Below, piece by piece: positions 26,279-35,023 of a stretch of 64,000 nucleotides of DNA. The position numbers and the translations under genes were made by a program. The notes under the pieces were generated by a model. That model was not told the DNA's origin. It was given only the letters and a program-made list of their open reading frames with translations, and did not search any database. Numbering within the stretch: the first letter of the stretch is position 1; the number at the start of each line of letters is the position of its first letter. The stretch is from Njordibacter sp002335115 (lineage in GTDB: Bacteria; Pseudomonadota; Gammaproteobacteria; Pseudomonadales; Balneatricaceae): NCBI GenBank assembly GCA_943788965.1, contig CALSSH010000001.1:124001-188000 (forward strand). The letters are read 5' to 3'.

Positions 26279-26880
26279 GAATTTACCGCCATTACATTGG
26301 GAAGTTTGGGTGAGGGAAAGCTTTCATTTCCCCATATAATTCTGGCAAATTGACGCATAACCAATTCTAAAGAAACCATTAAAATAAGCGTAAGAAAAAC
26401 ACTCATGGCTAAATAAATATAAGCAGTTCTAAATTGTATCTGCGTACCCAAAAGTTGGTTTATACCGGTATCTTGTAGCAATCTGTTTAAACCAGATGAG
26501 TCAAATAGTAAAGGTGAAGAAAAGTGCGTCCAGGCATGCTGTAGCATGATGATAGAGACAAAAGTGCAGAGTAATAATATCGACAGTATCAAGTAATTTT
26601 TAAGGCGAGCGGGGATGTATTCATGCAACATGTTAATGGAAACAAAGCCAGTGTAACGATACGCAGAAGGTGCAACCATCGCCATCATCCAAATCATCAA
26701 AGCCCTTGCAGCCTCCTCTGGCCACGGAAGGGCATTGTTAAGCACATACCTAAAAAATATTTGCGTCAAAATCACCAGCACCATTAACCCAAGCGCAACA
26801 AGGCCTATCGCGCGCCCCAAAATAAGTGCACGAGTATTTATTGCGTCAAACATCGCTAGCACTGCACGGATCGTTTTCAC
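26275..26880 (-). CDS. dctQ: TRAP transporter small permease, DctQ family
   Basis: A 201-residue membrane subunit with four hydrophobic helices. The DctQ hallmark is ILTQIFFRYVLNNALPWPEEAARALMIWMM, including the FRY and PWxEE motifs. It forms the transport unit with DctM, whose gene overlaps its end (ATGA). A loop between helices three and four (HFSSPLLFDSSGLNRLLQDTG) is longer than usual. It follows the flavin reductase gene by 39 bases and belongs to the same operon. Confidence 0.9.
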   Translation of the reverse strand: MKTIRAVLAMFDAINTRALILGRAIGLVALGLMVLVILTQIFFRYVLNNALPWPEEAARALMIWMMAMVAPSAYRYTGFVSINMLHEYIPARLKNYLILSILLLCTFVSIIMLQHAWTHFSSPLLFDSSGLNRLLQDTGINQLLGTQIQFRTAYIYLAMSVFLTLILMVSLELVMRQFARIIWGNESFPSPKLPNVMAVNS

Positions 26881-26919
26881 AATGTGGTGCGCTGGAAGTT
26901 AACTTGACTGTAAATGAGG

Positions 26920-27474
26920 TTATTGTGAAAACTTACCAAAATGGCCTCCAGCAAACATCAAAGGCTTGCCCTCGTTCTGCGTGAACTGCTCTACTTTACC
27001 AATGATTATCGTGTGATCGCCCCCGTCATATGTTGTTTGTATGCTGCATTCAAACCTTGCTATGGCCTCAGGTAAAATGGGTAGGTGATGTTTGCCAAAA
27101 TGCCATTCGCAGTCTTCAAAAGCAGTTGGATTTTTGGCAAAGTTGAGTGCGAGATCGGCCTGATCTTCTGCTAAAACATGCACTGCAAAAAAACCAGCAT
27201 TATAGAATGCATCTCTTCTTTCTGACTTGTTGGCTATCGACCATAAAACCAAAGCTGGATCTAATGAAACCGATGCAAATGAATTGACTGTCATACCAAT
27301 AGGTGAGTGATTGTCATGGGCTGTAATAACGGTCACGCCTGTTCCAAACTGCCCTAAAGCATTCCTGAATGCACGATGATTTTCTTGGCTAGGGACCATC
27401 ATTGTCTCTTGAGATTGATCTAAGTCTGTTGGCATAAGAGCAAGTTTTAAGTTGGATGGTTGAGTTGAATTCAT
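26920..27474 (-). CDS. Flavin reductase-like protein (FMN-binding split barrel), SmoA-like candidate
   Basis: About 184 residues forming the flavin reductase fold: FRNALGQFGTGVTVIT, GMTVNSFASVSLDP (flavin phosphate contact) and the C-terminal AGGHFGKFSQ. It reduces FMN with NAD(P)H for a partner monooxygenase. Its gene lies two genes downstream of an SsuD-type monooxygenase, so a two-component pair is expected. In the sulfoquinovose monooxygenase pathway this role is filled by SmoA. A longer frame starts at 27555, overlapping the reductase gene. ATG 27472-27474 begins four bases after that gene's stop, with GAAGTGG upstream. Confidence 0.86.
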   Translation of the reverse strand: MNSTQPSNLKLALMPTDLDQSQETMMVPSQENHRAFRNALGQFGTGVTVITAHDNHSPIGMTVNSFASVSLDPALVLWSIANKSERRDAFYNAGFFAVHVLAEDQADLALNFAKNPTAFEDCEWHFGKHHLPILPEAIARFECSIQTTYDGGDHTIIIGKVEQFTQNEGKPLMFAGGHFGKFSQ

Positions 27475-27478
27475 TGCA

Positions 27479-28381
27479 TTATGCCACTTCGTGTCCAAGC
27501 GCGGCGGTATAGATTTCAAACCATGCTTGACGATCCAGATTGACGTTAAGTGCACTGGATAATGTTTTAATACGGCTAAGGTTATTGGTGCCCATGACGG
27601 GTAAAACCTTAGATGGATGTTTTAATAGCCATGCTATAGCCACTGCATCTGCAGTGGCGTTTTGTTCATTGGCAATGTTAGATAAACAGTTAAAAATGGC
27701 TTTACTTTTTTGGTCGTTAGAGTTGAACAGCGACCCTCCGCCAAGGGGAGACCAAGCCATAGGTTTAATTTTTCGTTCTTGTAAGAAGGCAATGTCCCCA
27801 TTAGTAAAAGGGCTGGTTTCTATAACGCTAAGTTCAATCTGGTTTGTGACAAGTTGGGTATTCATAGCCGATTGTAGCAAGGTCCAATCATGGGGTTTAA
27901 AGTTGGAAACACCAACAGATCCAACTTTGCCAGATTTCACCAGTGCATCTAGTGCTCGTCCCGTCTCTTCATGATCCATTAAAGGGTCAGGGCGATGAAT
28001 TAACAAACAATCAATATGCTCTATATGCATTTGTGTTAAAGAGCATTCGACTGAAGAATTAATATGGGCTATTGATGTATCATAATGTTTCACGCGCGCA
28101 CTTTGATATCGACCCACTGGCGCAACGATATCGCATTTGGTTATTATCTCGACTTTATCTATTAAGTGTGGAGCAGCAGAAAAACATTTTCCAAGTAGGC
28201 TTTCAGCACCATAATCGCCATAAATGTCGGCTTGATCCAGGGAGGTAATCCCTTGCTCTAAACACGCCTCTATTTTGGCCTGTACGGCGGCAGGCGAGGT
28301 GTCGTGATCATCCCCTAAGCGCCACATGCCATATATTATTTGACTTAATTCCAGATCTTTTGAGAGTGCTATGCGTTGCAT
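27479..28381 (-). CDS. Aldo/keto reductase (YdhF-like), SmoB-like candidate
   Basis: NAD(P)H-dependent reductase of 300 residues. The catalytic tetrad is visible: Asp49 and Tyr54 (DQADIYG), Lys82 (IITKCD) and His129 (LLIHRPDPL). Overall sequence follows E. coli YdhF (GMWRLGD, SGKVGSVGVSNF, AWSPLGGG, AALGHEV ending). In the sulfo-SMO pathway an aldo/keto reductase (SmoB) reduces 6-oxo-glucose to glucose after the sulfonate has been removed, which fits its place between monooxygenase and flavin reductase. The ATG shares its A with the upstream stop (TAATG), so the longer frame to 28459 is rejected. Confidence 0.86.
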   Translation of the reverse strand: MQRIALSKDLELSQIIYGMWRLGDDHDTSPAAVQAKIEACLEQGITSLDQADIYGDYGAESLLGKCFSAAPHLIDKVEIITKCDIVAPVGRYQSARVKHYDTSIAHINSSVECSLTQMHIEHIDCLLIHRPDPLMDHEETGRALDALVKSGKVGSVGVSNFKPHDWTLLQSAMNTQLVTNQIELSVIETSPFTNGDIAFLQERKIKPMAWSPLGGGSLFNSNDQKSKAIFNCLSNIANEQNATADAVAIAWLLKHPSKVLPVMGTNNLSRIKTLSSALNVNLDRQAWFEIYTAALGHEVA

Positions 28382-29535
28382 TAACGTCTTTCTCCTATGC
28401 CTAATGGTGTGTGTGGTGTAGAGGTGGGAACCCGGCCTTGCAATTGAGGCAGTGAACATGTTTCAAGGTGTGGGAGAACTTTTTTGCCAAATATTTCACA
28501 CTCTGCAAGGTGCGGATAACCTGAAAATATAAACGCTCGAATACCCATTTTTTTATACTGTTCAATCTGCGTTAAAATCTGATCTGTCGAACCAACTAAT
28601 GCGGCACCGCAACCCGAACGAGCGCGTCCAACCCCTGTCCATAAATGGGGTTCGATATAACCTTCCAAATCTGCCAGTTCGCGGTTTTTTGTTTGGTGCG
28701 AAACCCCTAAAGAGATTGAATCTAACGCCCTTTCACGAATGAGTTTACCCTGCTCATCATCGAGTTTGGAAACGAGCTCTCTTGCGTATTCTTTTGCCTC
28801 GGCTTCGGTATCTCGAACAATCATATGCACGCGCAGTCCATAATCTAAGACCCGTCCATAACTTCGTGCGCACTCATTAACAGCTTTCATACGCTCTGCC
28901 AGAGCTTCTTGTTTTTCCGGCCACATTAAATAGACATCACAATGTTCGCCACATAAATCTAATGCAGACGGTGAGTAACCGCCAAAATACAGCAAGGGCC
29001 CACCACTTTGCTGATAAGGTTTAGCGGGACCTGCTGGTAGGTTTTCAAAATTATAAATCTCCCCCTGGAAGTTAATCTCATCCTGTGTCCAGGCTTGTTT
29101 TAAAATTTCAACAACCTCGCGTGAGCGTTGATAACGAAATGCACTGTCTTCTTTTTGGCCCGGAAAATCTGAAGAAATAATATTAACAGTTAAGCGTCCC
29201 CTCATCATATGGTCGAGGGTGGCAAGGGTTCTCGCCAGCATAATTGGGTGCATTTCACCGCACCTTACGGCGGCTAATATGTTGATATTATCAGTAAGAG
29301 GAGCATTACCTGCCACAAATGTAAGTGTGTCTTGCCCCACTTGATAAGAGGAGGGGCATAAAATGTTTCTATAGCCTAGTTTGTCCGCCGTTTGAATAAT
29401 GTTTGAGGTATTTTCCCATGAAGAACGCAAGCTGCCTTCAGGCACTCCCAAATGATGGTAATCATCAGAACATAAAGGTGCGAACCATGCGATTTCTGCT
29501 GCAGTGGTGTGTTCTGATCTTATAGGGACAATAGA
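28381..29535 (-). CDS. SsuD-like FMNH2-dependent monooxygenase, SmoC-like candidate
   Basis: Luciferase-like monooxygenase of about 384 residues, close to alkanesulfonate monooxygenase SsuD. It keeps counterparts of SsuD active-site residues: an Arg-x-His pair (Arg235/His237 in GLRVHMIVRDTEAEA), the Arg in GVGRARSGCGAALVGS and the Tyr in IFSGYPHLAE. The SsuD Cys54 position appears replaced (CPSSYQVGQD). Such enzymes split C-S bonds, releasing sulfite and an aldehyde. With the reductases downstream, sulfoquinovose is the favoured substrate. The frame opens at TTG 29598, but TTG 29533-29535 has GGAAG nine bases upstream and is preferred. No ATG is suitable. Confidence 0.86.
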   Translation of the reverse strand, partial: SIVPIRSEHTTAAEIAWFAPLCSDDYHHLGVPEGSLRSSWENTSNIIQTADKLGYRNILCPSSYQVGQDTLTFVAGNAPLTDNINILAAVRCGEMHPIMLARTLATLDHMMRGRLTVNIISSDFPGQKEDSAFRYQRSREVVEILKQAWTQDEINFQGEIYNFENLPAGPAKPYQQSGGPLLYFGGYSPSALDLCGEHCDVYLMWPEKQEALAERMKAVNECARSYGRVLDYGLRVHMIVRDTEAEAKEYARELVSKLDDEQGKLIRERALDSISLGVSHQTKNRELADLEGYIEPHLWTGVGRARSGCGAALVGSTDQILTQIEQYKKMGIRAFIFSGYPHLAECEIFGKKVLPHLETCSLPQLQGRVPTSTPHTPLGIGERR

Positions 29536-29582
29536 CAAGTTAGCTTTCTTCCATTGATTAATTGAGTGATTTAAATTACTAT

Positions 29583-29620
29583 AACAATTGTGTATCAATA
29601 TATCAATAGTGCATCAATTA
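29583..29620. promoter_or_regulatory. Direct-repeat operator candidate in the GntR/monooxygenase divergent gap
   Basis: The gap contains the palindrome ACAATTGT (29584-29591), two abutting copies of TATCAATA (29593-29600 and 29601-29608) and a third near-copy GCATCAATTA (29611-29620). Repeated sites between a GntR gene and its divergent operon commonly bind the regulator. The spacing (eight, then ten bases) is not a classical GntR palindrome, so the call is tentative. Confidence 0.35.
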
Positions 29621-29638
29621 ACAAAAATCTCACAGTAT

Positions 29639-30394
29639 ATGAAATCTGCATTATCCAAAAATCGACTACCATTGCATGTTGAAATTAGTGAAATGTTAGC
29701 GCGTGAAATTCAAGCTGGGATATTGGCTGATGGATCACGCTTGGCCTCTGAACGTTTGATGGCAGACGAGCTTGGGGTAGCCGTTGGCACCTTGCGTAAG
29801 GCATTAATGGAGCTAACACAAAAAGGCCTTTTGGAGCGAGTGCAAGGTTCTGGTAATTATGTTCGTAAACCTATGCAGTCTCAACACATTGATACAATAT
29901 ACAGTTTCTTCCGCTTAGAGTTAATCAAAGGAGGAGGTCTGCCAACGGCTCAAGTTTTATCCGTTGAAAAGCTTAACAAAGCTAAATATTTTCCAGCATT
30001 GGGTCCTCAATTTGGAACTGCTGCCGACGGATTTAGAATAAGAAGATTAAGGCAGCTGAATTCAATTGATAGTGCGATTGAGGAGATATGGATAGATGCG
30101 CCTAAAAATAGACACGTGAGTGTGGAAGATTTGTCCGACTCATTATATTTGTTTTATCGTGAAAATCTTAAATTTTGGATTACTAGCGCAGAAGATCAAG
30201 TGAGCGTAAAACAGATGCCAGATTGGACCCCCGCTACGTTTGCCAAAGACTCAACAGTGAGTCATTTAAATAATGAGGATAAAGTATGGGGATATATTGA
30301 GCGCCAAAGCTATGATCAAAATAATCTGCTTGCTGAATATTCACTGACTTGGTTTAACCCTCGGGTTGCGCGTTATGTCGCGCGTATAAAATAA
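29639..30394 (+). CDS. GntR-family transcriptional regulator with UTRA-type effector domain
   Basis: A 251-residue regulator. The N-terminal winged HTH (PLHVEISEMLAREIQAGIL, SERLMADELGVAVGTLRKAL, GLLERVQGSGNYV) is standard GntR; the rest, from about residue 85, resembles the UTRA ligand domain of the HutC subgroup. It is divergent from the monooxygenase-TRAP operon and directly upstream of the Gfo/Idh gene, so it probably senses the imported compound or a breakdown product. The frame opens at 29588, but that stretch is the operator region; ATG 29639 fits the domain start. Confidence 0.88.
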   Translation: MKSALSKNRLPLHVEISEMLAREIQAGILADGSRLASERLMADELGVAVGTLRKALMELTQKGLLERVQGSGNYVRKPMQSQHIDTIYSFFRLELIKGGGLPTAQVLSVEKLNKAKYFPALGPQFGTAADGFRIRRLRQLNSIDSAIEEIWIDAPKNRHVSVEDLSDSLYLFYRENLKFWITSAEDQVSVKQMPDWTPATFAKDSTVSHLNNEDKVWGYIERQSYDQNNLLAEYSLTWFNPRVARYVARIK

Positions 30395-30410
30395 TGAAGG
30401 GGTATTTTTC

Positions 30411-31526
30411 GTGACGGCTTTAAACTATGGCATGATCGGGTGTGGCATGATGGGTCAGGAGCATATCAAGAATATTAAACTGCTTGAGAATACCCGTATC
30501 GCGGCAATTTTTGAACCCGATTCTGGTATGGCAACCGTCGCAAAAAAACTGGCCCCTGAAGCGGAATTTGAGCCATCAATAAAAGCATTGTTAGGGCGAA
30601 AAGACCTTGATTGTCTGGTTATTGTGAGTCCTAACTTTTTGCATGCCCAGCAATTAAAGCTAATAGCCTCACTTAATCCATTACCTATTTTGGTAGAAAA
30701 ACCTTTAATAACCAATCCATCCGATGCCACGCTCATACAAGAGCTGAGTAAAAACTACCCTAAGCCAATTTGGGTGGCTATGGAATATCGTTATATGCCC
30801 CCTGTTGCAAAGCTGATAAGCCAGGCAAATGCCTTATCAGGCGGGGTAAAGCTTCTGACCATTAAAGAGCATCGGTTTCCATTTTTAGAAAAGGTGAATG
30901 ACTGGAACAGGTTCAACGAAAATTCTGGGGGTACATTTGTTGAAAAATGTTGTCATTTCTTCGATCTAATGCGTCTCATAATGAAGTCTGAACCGGTAAG
31001 AATTATGGCTTCTGCTGGCCAAGCTAATAATCATTTAGAAGAAAAATATAATGGGCGCACCCCTGATATTTGGGATAATGGTTATGTCATTGTTGATTTT
31101 GCATCGGGCTCACGAGCGATGCTGGAACTTTGTATGTTTGCAGAAGGATCAAACTATCAAGAGGAAATTTCAGCAGTGGGAACGGAGTGCAAGGTGGAGT
31201 GTTTTGTGCCAGGGCCAAGCCGCTTTTGGCCTGCACATCTTGGCCCATCCCCAACCCCCAAGGTTATTGTGAGTCCAAGAGCACCCAAAGGCCCACAAGT
31301 TCTTGATATACCAGTAGACACTAAACTTCTGCAAGCTGGTGATCATAACGGATCTACTTACTACCAACATCAAAAGTTCCAGCAAGTGGTACTGGGCAAC
31401 CAAAAGCCTGAAGTGACGCTAAAAGATGGTTTAATCGCTGTTCAAATGGGTATGGCTGCCCAAGAAGCGGCTTCACAATCTCGAATCATTGAACTGTCCA
31501 CCAGCAAAAAGACAAAAGACCAGTAA
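30411..31526 (+). CDS. Gfo/Idh/MocA-family protein; candidate NAD-dependent sulfoglycosidase or dehydrogenase
   Basis: A 371-residue protein with Rossmann motif GMIGCGMMGQEH (7-18) and EKP at 96-98. In place of the GGxxxD...HD catalytic layout of inositol dehydrogenases it has GGTFVEKCCHFFD (Glu178, Lys179, His182), so the active site differs from both other Gfo/Idh proteins here. The start is GTG with AAGGGG eight bases upstream. It follows the GntR gene by 16 bases and faces the monooxygenase operon. Some Gfo/Idh proteins are NAD-dependent glycosidases, including sulfoquinovosidases (GH188). No other glycosidase is present, so that role is a reasonable hypothesis; a plain dehydrogenase is the alternative. 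Confidence 0.82.
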   Translation: MTALNYGMIGCGMMGQEHIKNIKLLENTRIAAIFEPDSGMATVAKKLAPEAEFEPSIKALLGRKDLDCLVIVSPNFLHAQQLKLIASLNPLPILVEKPLITNPSDATLIQELSKNYPKPIWVAMEYRYMPPVAKLISQANALSGGVKLLTIKEHRFPFLEKVNDWNRFNENSGGTFVEKCCHFFDLMRLIMKSEPVRIMASAGQANNHLEEKYNGRTPDIWDNGYVIVDFASGSRAMLELCMFAEGSNYQEEISAVGTECKVECFVPGPSRFWPAHLGPSPTPKVIVSPRAPKGPQVLDIPVDTKLLQAGDHNGSTYYQHQKFQQVVLGNQKPEVTLKDGLIAVQMGMAAQEAASQSRIIELSTSKKTKDQ

Positions 31527-31618
31527 ATACAGCCTAACCACTTAATGCCTTTGTGAAGCAATGAATATTTAGCCTAACCCTATGTAGGTTTAAAACCACG
31601 TTAAGTCGTTAAAGGGTA

Positions 31619-32893
31619 TCACTGTTTTTTAAACTTTTTGGCTTTCTTAGCTTTTGCTTTGTCAGCTTTGGCTTTATCTGATTTAGAAACTTTTGGTTTT
31701 TTAGCCTTAATTTTTTTCAGTACCGCAGGTTCTTCTTTTTTAGGGGCGAACCCAGGAAATATTTGGCGGCTAATGTCATTGCCAATATAGCGTTCAATGC
31801 GGCCAAGGTTAGGCCAGTCCATGGCATCAACGATAGACCAGACGCTGCCGGCCTCACCATCACGGCCTGTGCGACCCGCGCGGTGCACATAGCTGTCTGC
31901 CTTTTCTGGCAAGTGTAGGTTAATCACATGGCTTAGACCCGGTAAATCAACACCCCGAGACATAACATCTGTAGCCACTAAAACCTTAGTACGTCCGCGG
32001 CGCATGTCTTTAATTTGTTGGTTTCGATCACTTTGGCGCAGGTCACCATGCAAGCCTGTGCACTGTATACCCAGCGTGCGTATGATTTTAAGCCAGATGT
32101 CTACCTGCTTACGACTGTTAACAAAGACAATGGCTTGTTTCACTTCTGGCAGGCGCAGTAAGGCTTTAAGTAGGTGTTCTTTGTGCTGTTCGTTGTCGGC
32201 TTGATACACGGCTTGGCTAATTTTCTTAGCCACATGGCGGGGTGCTTCTACAGCAATCTGGACGGCGCTCTCTGCTAATAAATCATGGGCAAAAGCCTGC
32301 ACTTTATCGCCTTCCAACGTGGCCGAGAACATCGACGTTTGGCGCTCAAGGGGCAGCAAATCTGAGACTTGGTGGATGGCTTGTATAAAGCCTAAATCCA
32401 ACATGCGATCGGCTTCGTCAATCACAAACACAGTCACTTGAGACAAATCCAAGGCCATGTGTTCTTCAATTTCTATTAAACGGCCAGGCGTTGCAACTAA
32501 AACATCGATGGTTTGCGCCACCATGGCTTTTTGCATACCAAAAGGCACGCCACCCACAATGAGGCAACTTTTTAGCTGATTGTGAGCCACGAGTTGCTCT
32601 ACTTGATCGTAGGTTTGACGGGCCAGCTCGCGGGTAGGGCTAAGAATAAGTACCTTGGGCGTACCCACTTCTTGCCTTGGGGTGTCTAAAATGTGTTGCA
32701 AGGCAGGCAAAACAAACGCCAGTGTTTTACCCGTGCCAGTGGGCGCAGATGCCAGCACATCATGACCTTCTAAAAGCGGCGGAATAGCTTGCTGCTGGAT
32801 CGCAGTGGGTTGGGTAAATTCGTGCTCTGCAAGGGCATGCAGTAATTCTTGATCCAGTTGTAAATCGACAAAAGACACTGTGGCATAACTCAA
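31619..32893 (-). CDS. srmB: DEAD-box ATP-dependent RNA helicase, SrmB-like
   Basis: A 424-residue RNA helicase: Q motif FTQPTAIQQQAI, motif I APTGTGKT, motif II DEAD (VIDEADRMLDLGF), motif III SAT, and motif VI HRAGRTGRDG. The tail is rich in Lys and Ala (from about residue 385) and probably binds RNA. The closeness of the core to E. coli SrmB, which helps 50S ribosome assembly, supports the symbol. The longest frame begins with TTG at 32891-32893; GTG 32876-32878 is an alternative. It converges with the Gfo/Idh gene and has no functional tie to its neighbours. Confidence 0.9.
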   Translation of the reverse strand: MSYATVSFVDLQLDQELLHALAEHEFTQPTAIQQQAIPPLLEGHDVLASAPTGTGKTLAFVLPALQHILDTPRQEVGTPKVLILSPTRELARQTYDQVEQLVAHNQLKSCLIVGGVPFGMQKAMVAQTIDVLVATPGRLIEIEEHMALDLSQVTVFVIDEADRMLDLGFIQAIHQVSDLLPLERQTSMFSATLEGDKVQAFAHDLLAESAVQIAVEAPRHVAKKISQAVYQADNEQHKEHLLKALLRLPEVKQAIVFVNSRKQVDIWLKIIRTLGIQCTGLHGDLRQSDRNQQIKDMRRGRTKVLVATDVMSRGVDLPGLSHVINLHLPEKADSYVHRAGRTGRDGEAGSVWSIVDAMDWPNLGRIERYIGNDISRQIFPGFAPKKEEPAVLKKIKAKKPKVSKSDKAKADKAKAKKAKKFKKQ

Positions 32894-33259
32894 TGAATAA
32901 ACAAGCCTGTAGGATACCGTATTTTGTTGATAATAGATTTAGTAATCTAGGCTTATGAGTCTGAAAGCCATGCTCTGAAAAAACTTTGGGCTTGGGCATG
33001 GGTTTCGATAGGCGAAGTAAATTATGTAATAGTTTCAGCGACATGTTATCAGCATTTTGTAAATGCTATTATTTCATGGAGATAGACTTGTGTAAAAGGC
33101 ATTAGTGTCGCAGCAATGTCGTTTTCAGATATGCGCTGATTTCCAACGCTTGGATAATGGAGCGGTTATATCATAGTGTTCTGGCGCAGGAATAACTAAA
33201 TTTTTTTTAACGCATTGACGCGCATAGAACCTCGAATTTAAGTTAAAACAGAGAACAAC
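32894..33259. other. Gene-free interval between srmB and fdhB
   Basis: These 366 bases separate two divergent genes and must hold both promoters. I see no convincing gene or strong repeat. An A/T-rich run with eight T (about 33202-33209) precedes fdhB. No clear sigma-54 or riboswitch pattern was found. Confidence 0.4.
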
Positions 33260-35023
33260 ATGTCTGCTGATTCAACCAAAGACAACGTGGTGCGTTTGCA
33301 CCCAGGCGCTGGCCGAAATAAATCTCGCATTCATCTGCGTGGACGCCAAGTTAACTTAGACACATTAGCGCAGTTGCGCCAATTAATGGGTGACCAACCG
33401 ATTAAACGTGACATGCTGGTTGAGTACTTGCATCTGATTCAAGATAACTTTGGTTACTTGTCTGCCGCACATCTTGCAGCCTTGGCTCACGAAATGAATA
33501 TCCCCATGGCTGAAGTCTATGAGTGTGCCACTTTTTATGCGCATTTTGACATTGTTAAAGAAGGGGAACTGCCGCCTCCTGCAGTCACTGTCCGGGTTTG
33601 TGACAGCCTCAGTTGTCAACTGGCTGGTGCCGTTCAACTTAAGGCAGCCATAGAGGCGGGAACAGACCCCACTGAAGTGCGTGTAGTTAACGCGCCATGC
33701 ATGGGTCGCTGCGACACCGCTCCAGTGGCTGAAGTAGGTCATTATCATGTCGATCGCGCTGATGCGGCTAAAGTTGTGGCTGCGATTGAAGCTAAACATT
33801 TTCACCCAGAGATTCCAGACTACCTAGCCTATGATGCCTATGTAGCAGAGGGTGGTTACACTTTGCTAAAACAATGTTTAGCGGGTGATTATAGTTGGGA
33901 AGATATCCAAAAGGTATTGGCTGATGCCAACCTTAAAGGTCTGGGTGGTGCTGGTTTCCCCACGCACATGAAATGGAAGTTTGTGCGCCAAGAACCCAAG
34001 CCCCGTTACCTGGCGATTAATGGTGACGAAGGTGAACCAGGAACATTCAAAGACCGCTTGTATTTAGAAACTGACCCTCATCGTTTTATCGAGGGTGCGT
34101 TAATCAGTGCATGGGCTGTAGAAGCTGAAGCTGCTTATATCTACCTGCGTGACGAGTACCCAGCAGCATTGGAAATATTAAAAGCTGAAATTGGTAAAGT
34201 CGAGGCTGCGGGTCTAGCACCTGCAGGTGGCATTCATCTAAGACGTGCTGCGGGTGCATATATCTGTGGTGAGGAGTCAGCCATGATTGAGTCCTTAGAA
34301 GGTAAGCCTGGCATGCCTCGTCATCGGCCACCTTTTGTGGCTCAGGTCGGCTTGTTTAACCGACCCACCCTTGTAAATAATATTGAAACGGTTTTCTGGA
34401 TTCGCACCTTGGTCGATAAGGGTGCAGAGTGGTTCTCAAGCCAAGGCCGTAACGGTTCTCAGGGGTTGCGCAGCTTTTCTGTGTCTGGCAGGGTTAAAAA
34501 CCCAGGAGTTAAGTTAGCCCCCGCAGGTATTACCATGCAGGAACTAATGGAAGAATATTGTGGGGGTATGGCGGATGGTCACACCTTTAAAGGCTATCTT
34601 CCAGGGGGTGCCTCAGGAGGCATATTGCCTGCAGGTATGGCGGATATTCCACTCGATTTTGGTACGCTGAATAAATATGGTTGCTTTATTGGGTCTGCTG
34701 CAGTGGTGGTTTTATCAGACCATGACAATATGCGCGATGTGGTAGTGAACTTACTCAAGTTCTTTGAAGACGAGAGCTGCGGTCAATGTACGCCGTGTCG
34801 AGTGGGTACAGAAAAAATGGTTAAATTACTTCAGCGTCCAGATTGGGATCAAGCCTTAATGGCCGAACTGACCCAGGCCATGTGCGATGCCTCCATTTGT
34901 GGATTAGGCCAAGCGGCATCTAACCCCATCAGTACCGTATTTAAATATTTTGACGCTAATTTGATCGCTACTGATCTGGCTGCCAGTGCAAAACCAGTAG
35001 CCATTGCGGGAGACACAAAATGA
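33260..35023 (+). CDS. fdhB: NAD-linked formate dehydrogenase, beta subunit (NuoE-NuoF fusion)
   Basis: A 587-residue diaphorase subunit passing electrons from the molybdenum subunit to NAD. The N-terminal NuoE-like thioredoxin-fold [2Fe-2S] domain (about 25-185) has the paired Cys sets CDSLSC and APCMGRC. The NuoF part follows: FMN/NADH loop GLGGAGFPTHMKWKF, then GDEGEPGTFKDR. The [4Fe-4S] motif SCGQCTPCRVGTEKM lies near the C-terminus. Fusion of the two parts is common in soluble NAD-dependent formate dehydrogenases. The next gene overlaps it by ATGA, and fdhD and Mo-cofactor genes follow, which settles formate over hydrogenase or complex I. Confidence 0.92.
   Translation: MSADSTKDNVVRLHPGAGRNKSRIHLRGRQVNLDTLAQLRQLMGDQPIKRDMLVEYLHLIQDNFGYLSAAHLAALAHEMNIPMAEVYECATFYAHFDIVKEGELPPPAVTVRVCDSLSCQLAGAVQLKAAIEAGTDPTEVRVVNAPCMGRCDTAPVAEVGHYHVDRADAAKVVAAIEAKHFHPEIPDYLAYDAYVAEGGYTLLKQCLAGDYSWEDIQKVLADANLKGLGGAGFPTHMKWKFVRQEPKPRYLAINGDEGEPGTFKDRLYLETDPHRFIEGALISAWAVEAEAAYIYLRDEYPAALEILKAEIGKVEAAGLAPAGGIHLRRAAGAYICGEESAMIESLEGKPGMPRHRPPFVAQVGLFNRPTLVNNIETVFWIRTLVDKGAEWFSSQGRNGSQGLRSFSVSGRVKNPGVKLAPAGITMQELMEEYCGGMADGHTFKGYLPGGASGGILPAGMADIPLDFGTLNKYGCFIGSAAVVVLSDHDNMRDVVVNLLKFFEDESCGQCTPCRVGTEKMVKLLQRPDWDQALMAELTQAMCDASICGLGQAASNPISTVFKYFDANLIATDLAASAKPVAIAGDTK

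Noticed and set aside
33383..33805. 140-codon leftward frame under fdhB
   Set aside because: Antisense to a well-supported NuoE-like domain; composition and lack of start signal point to a shadow.
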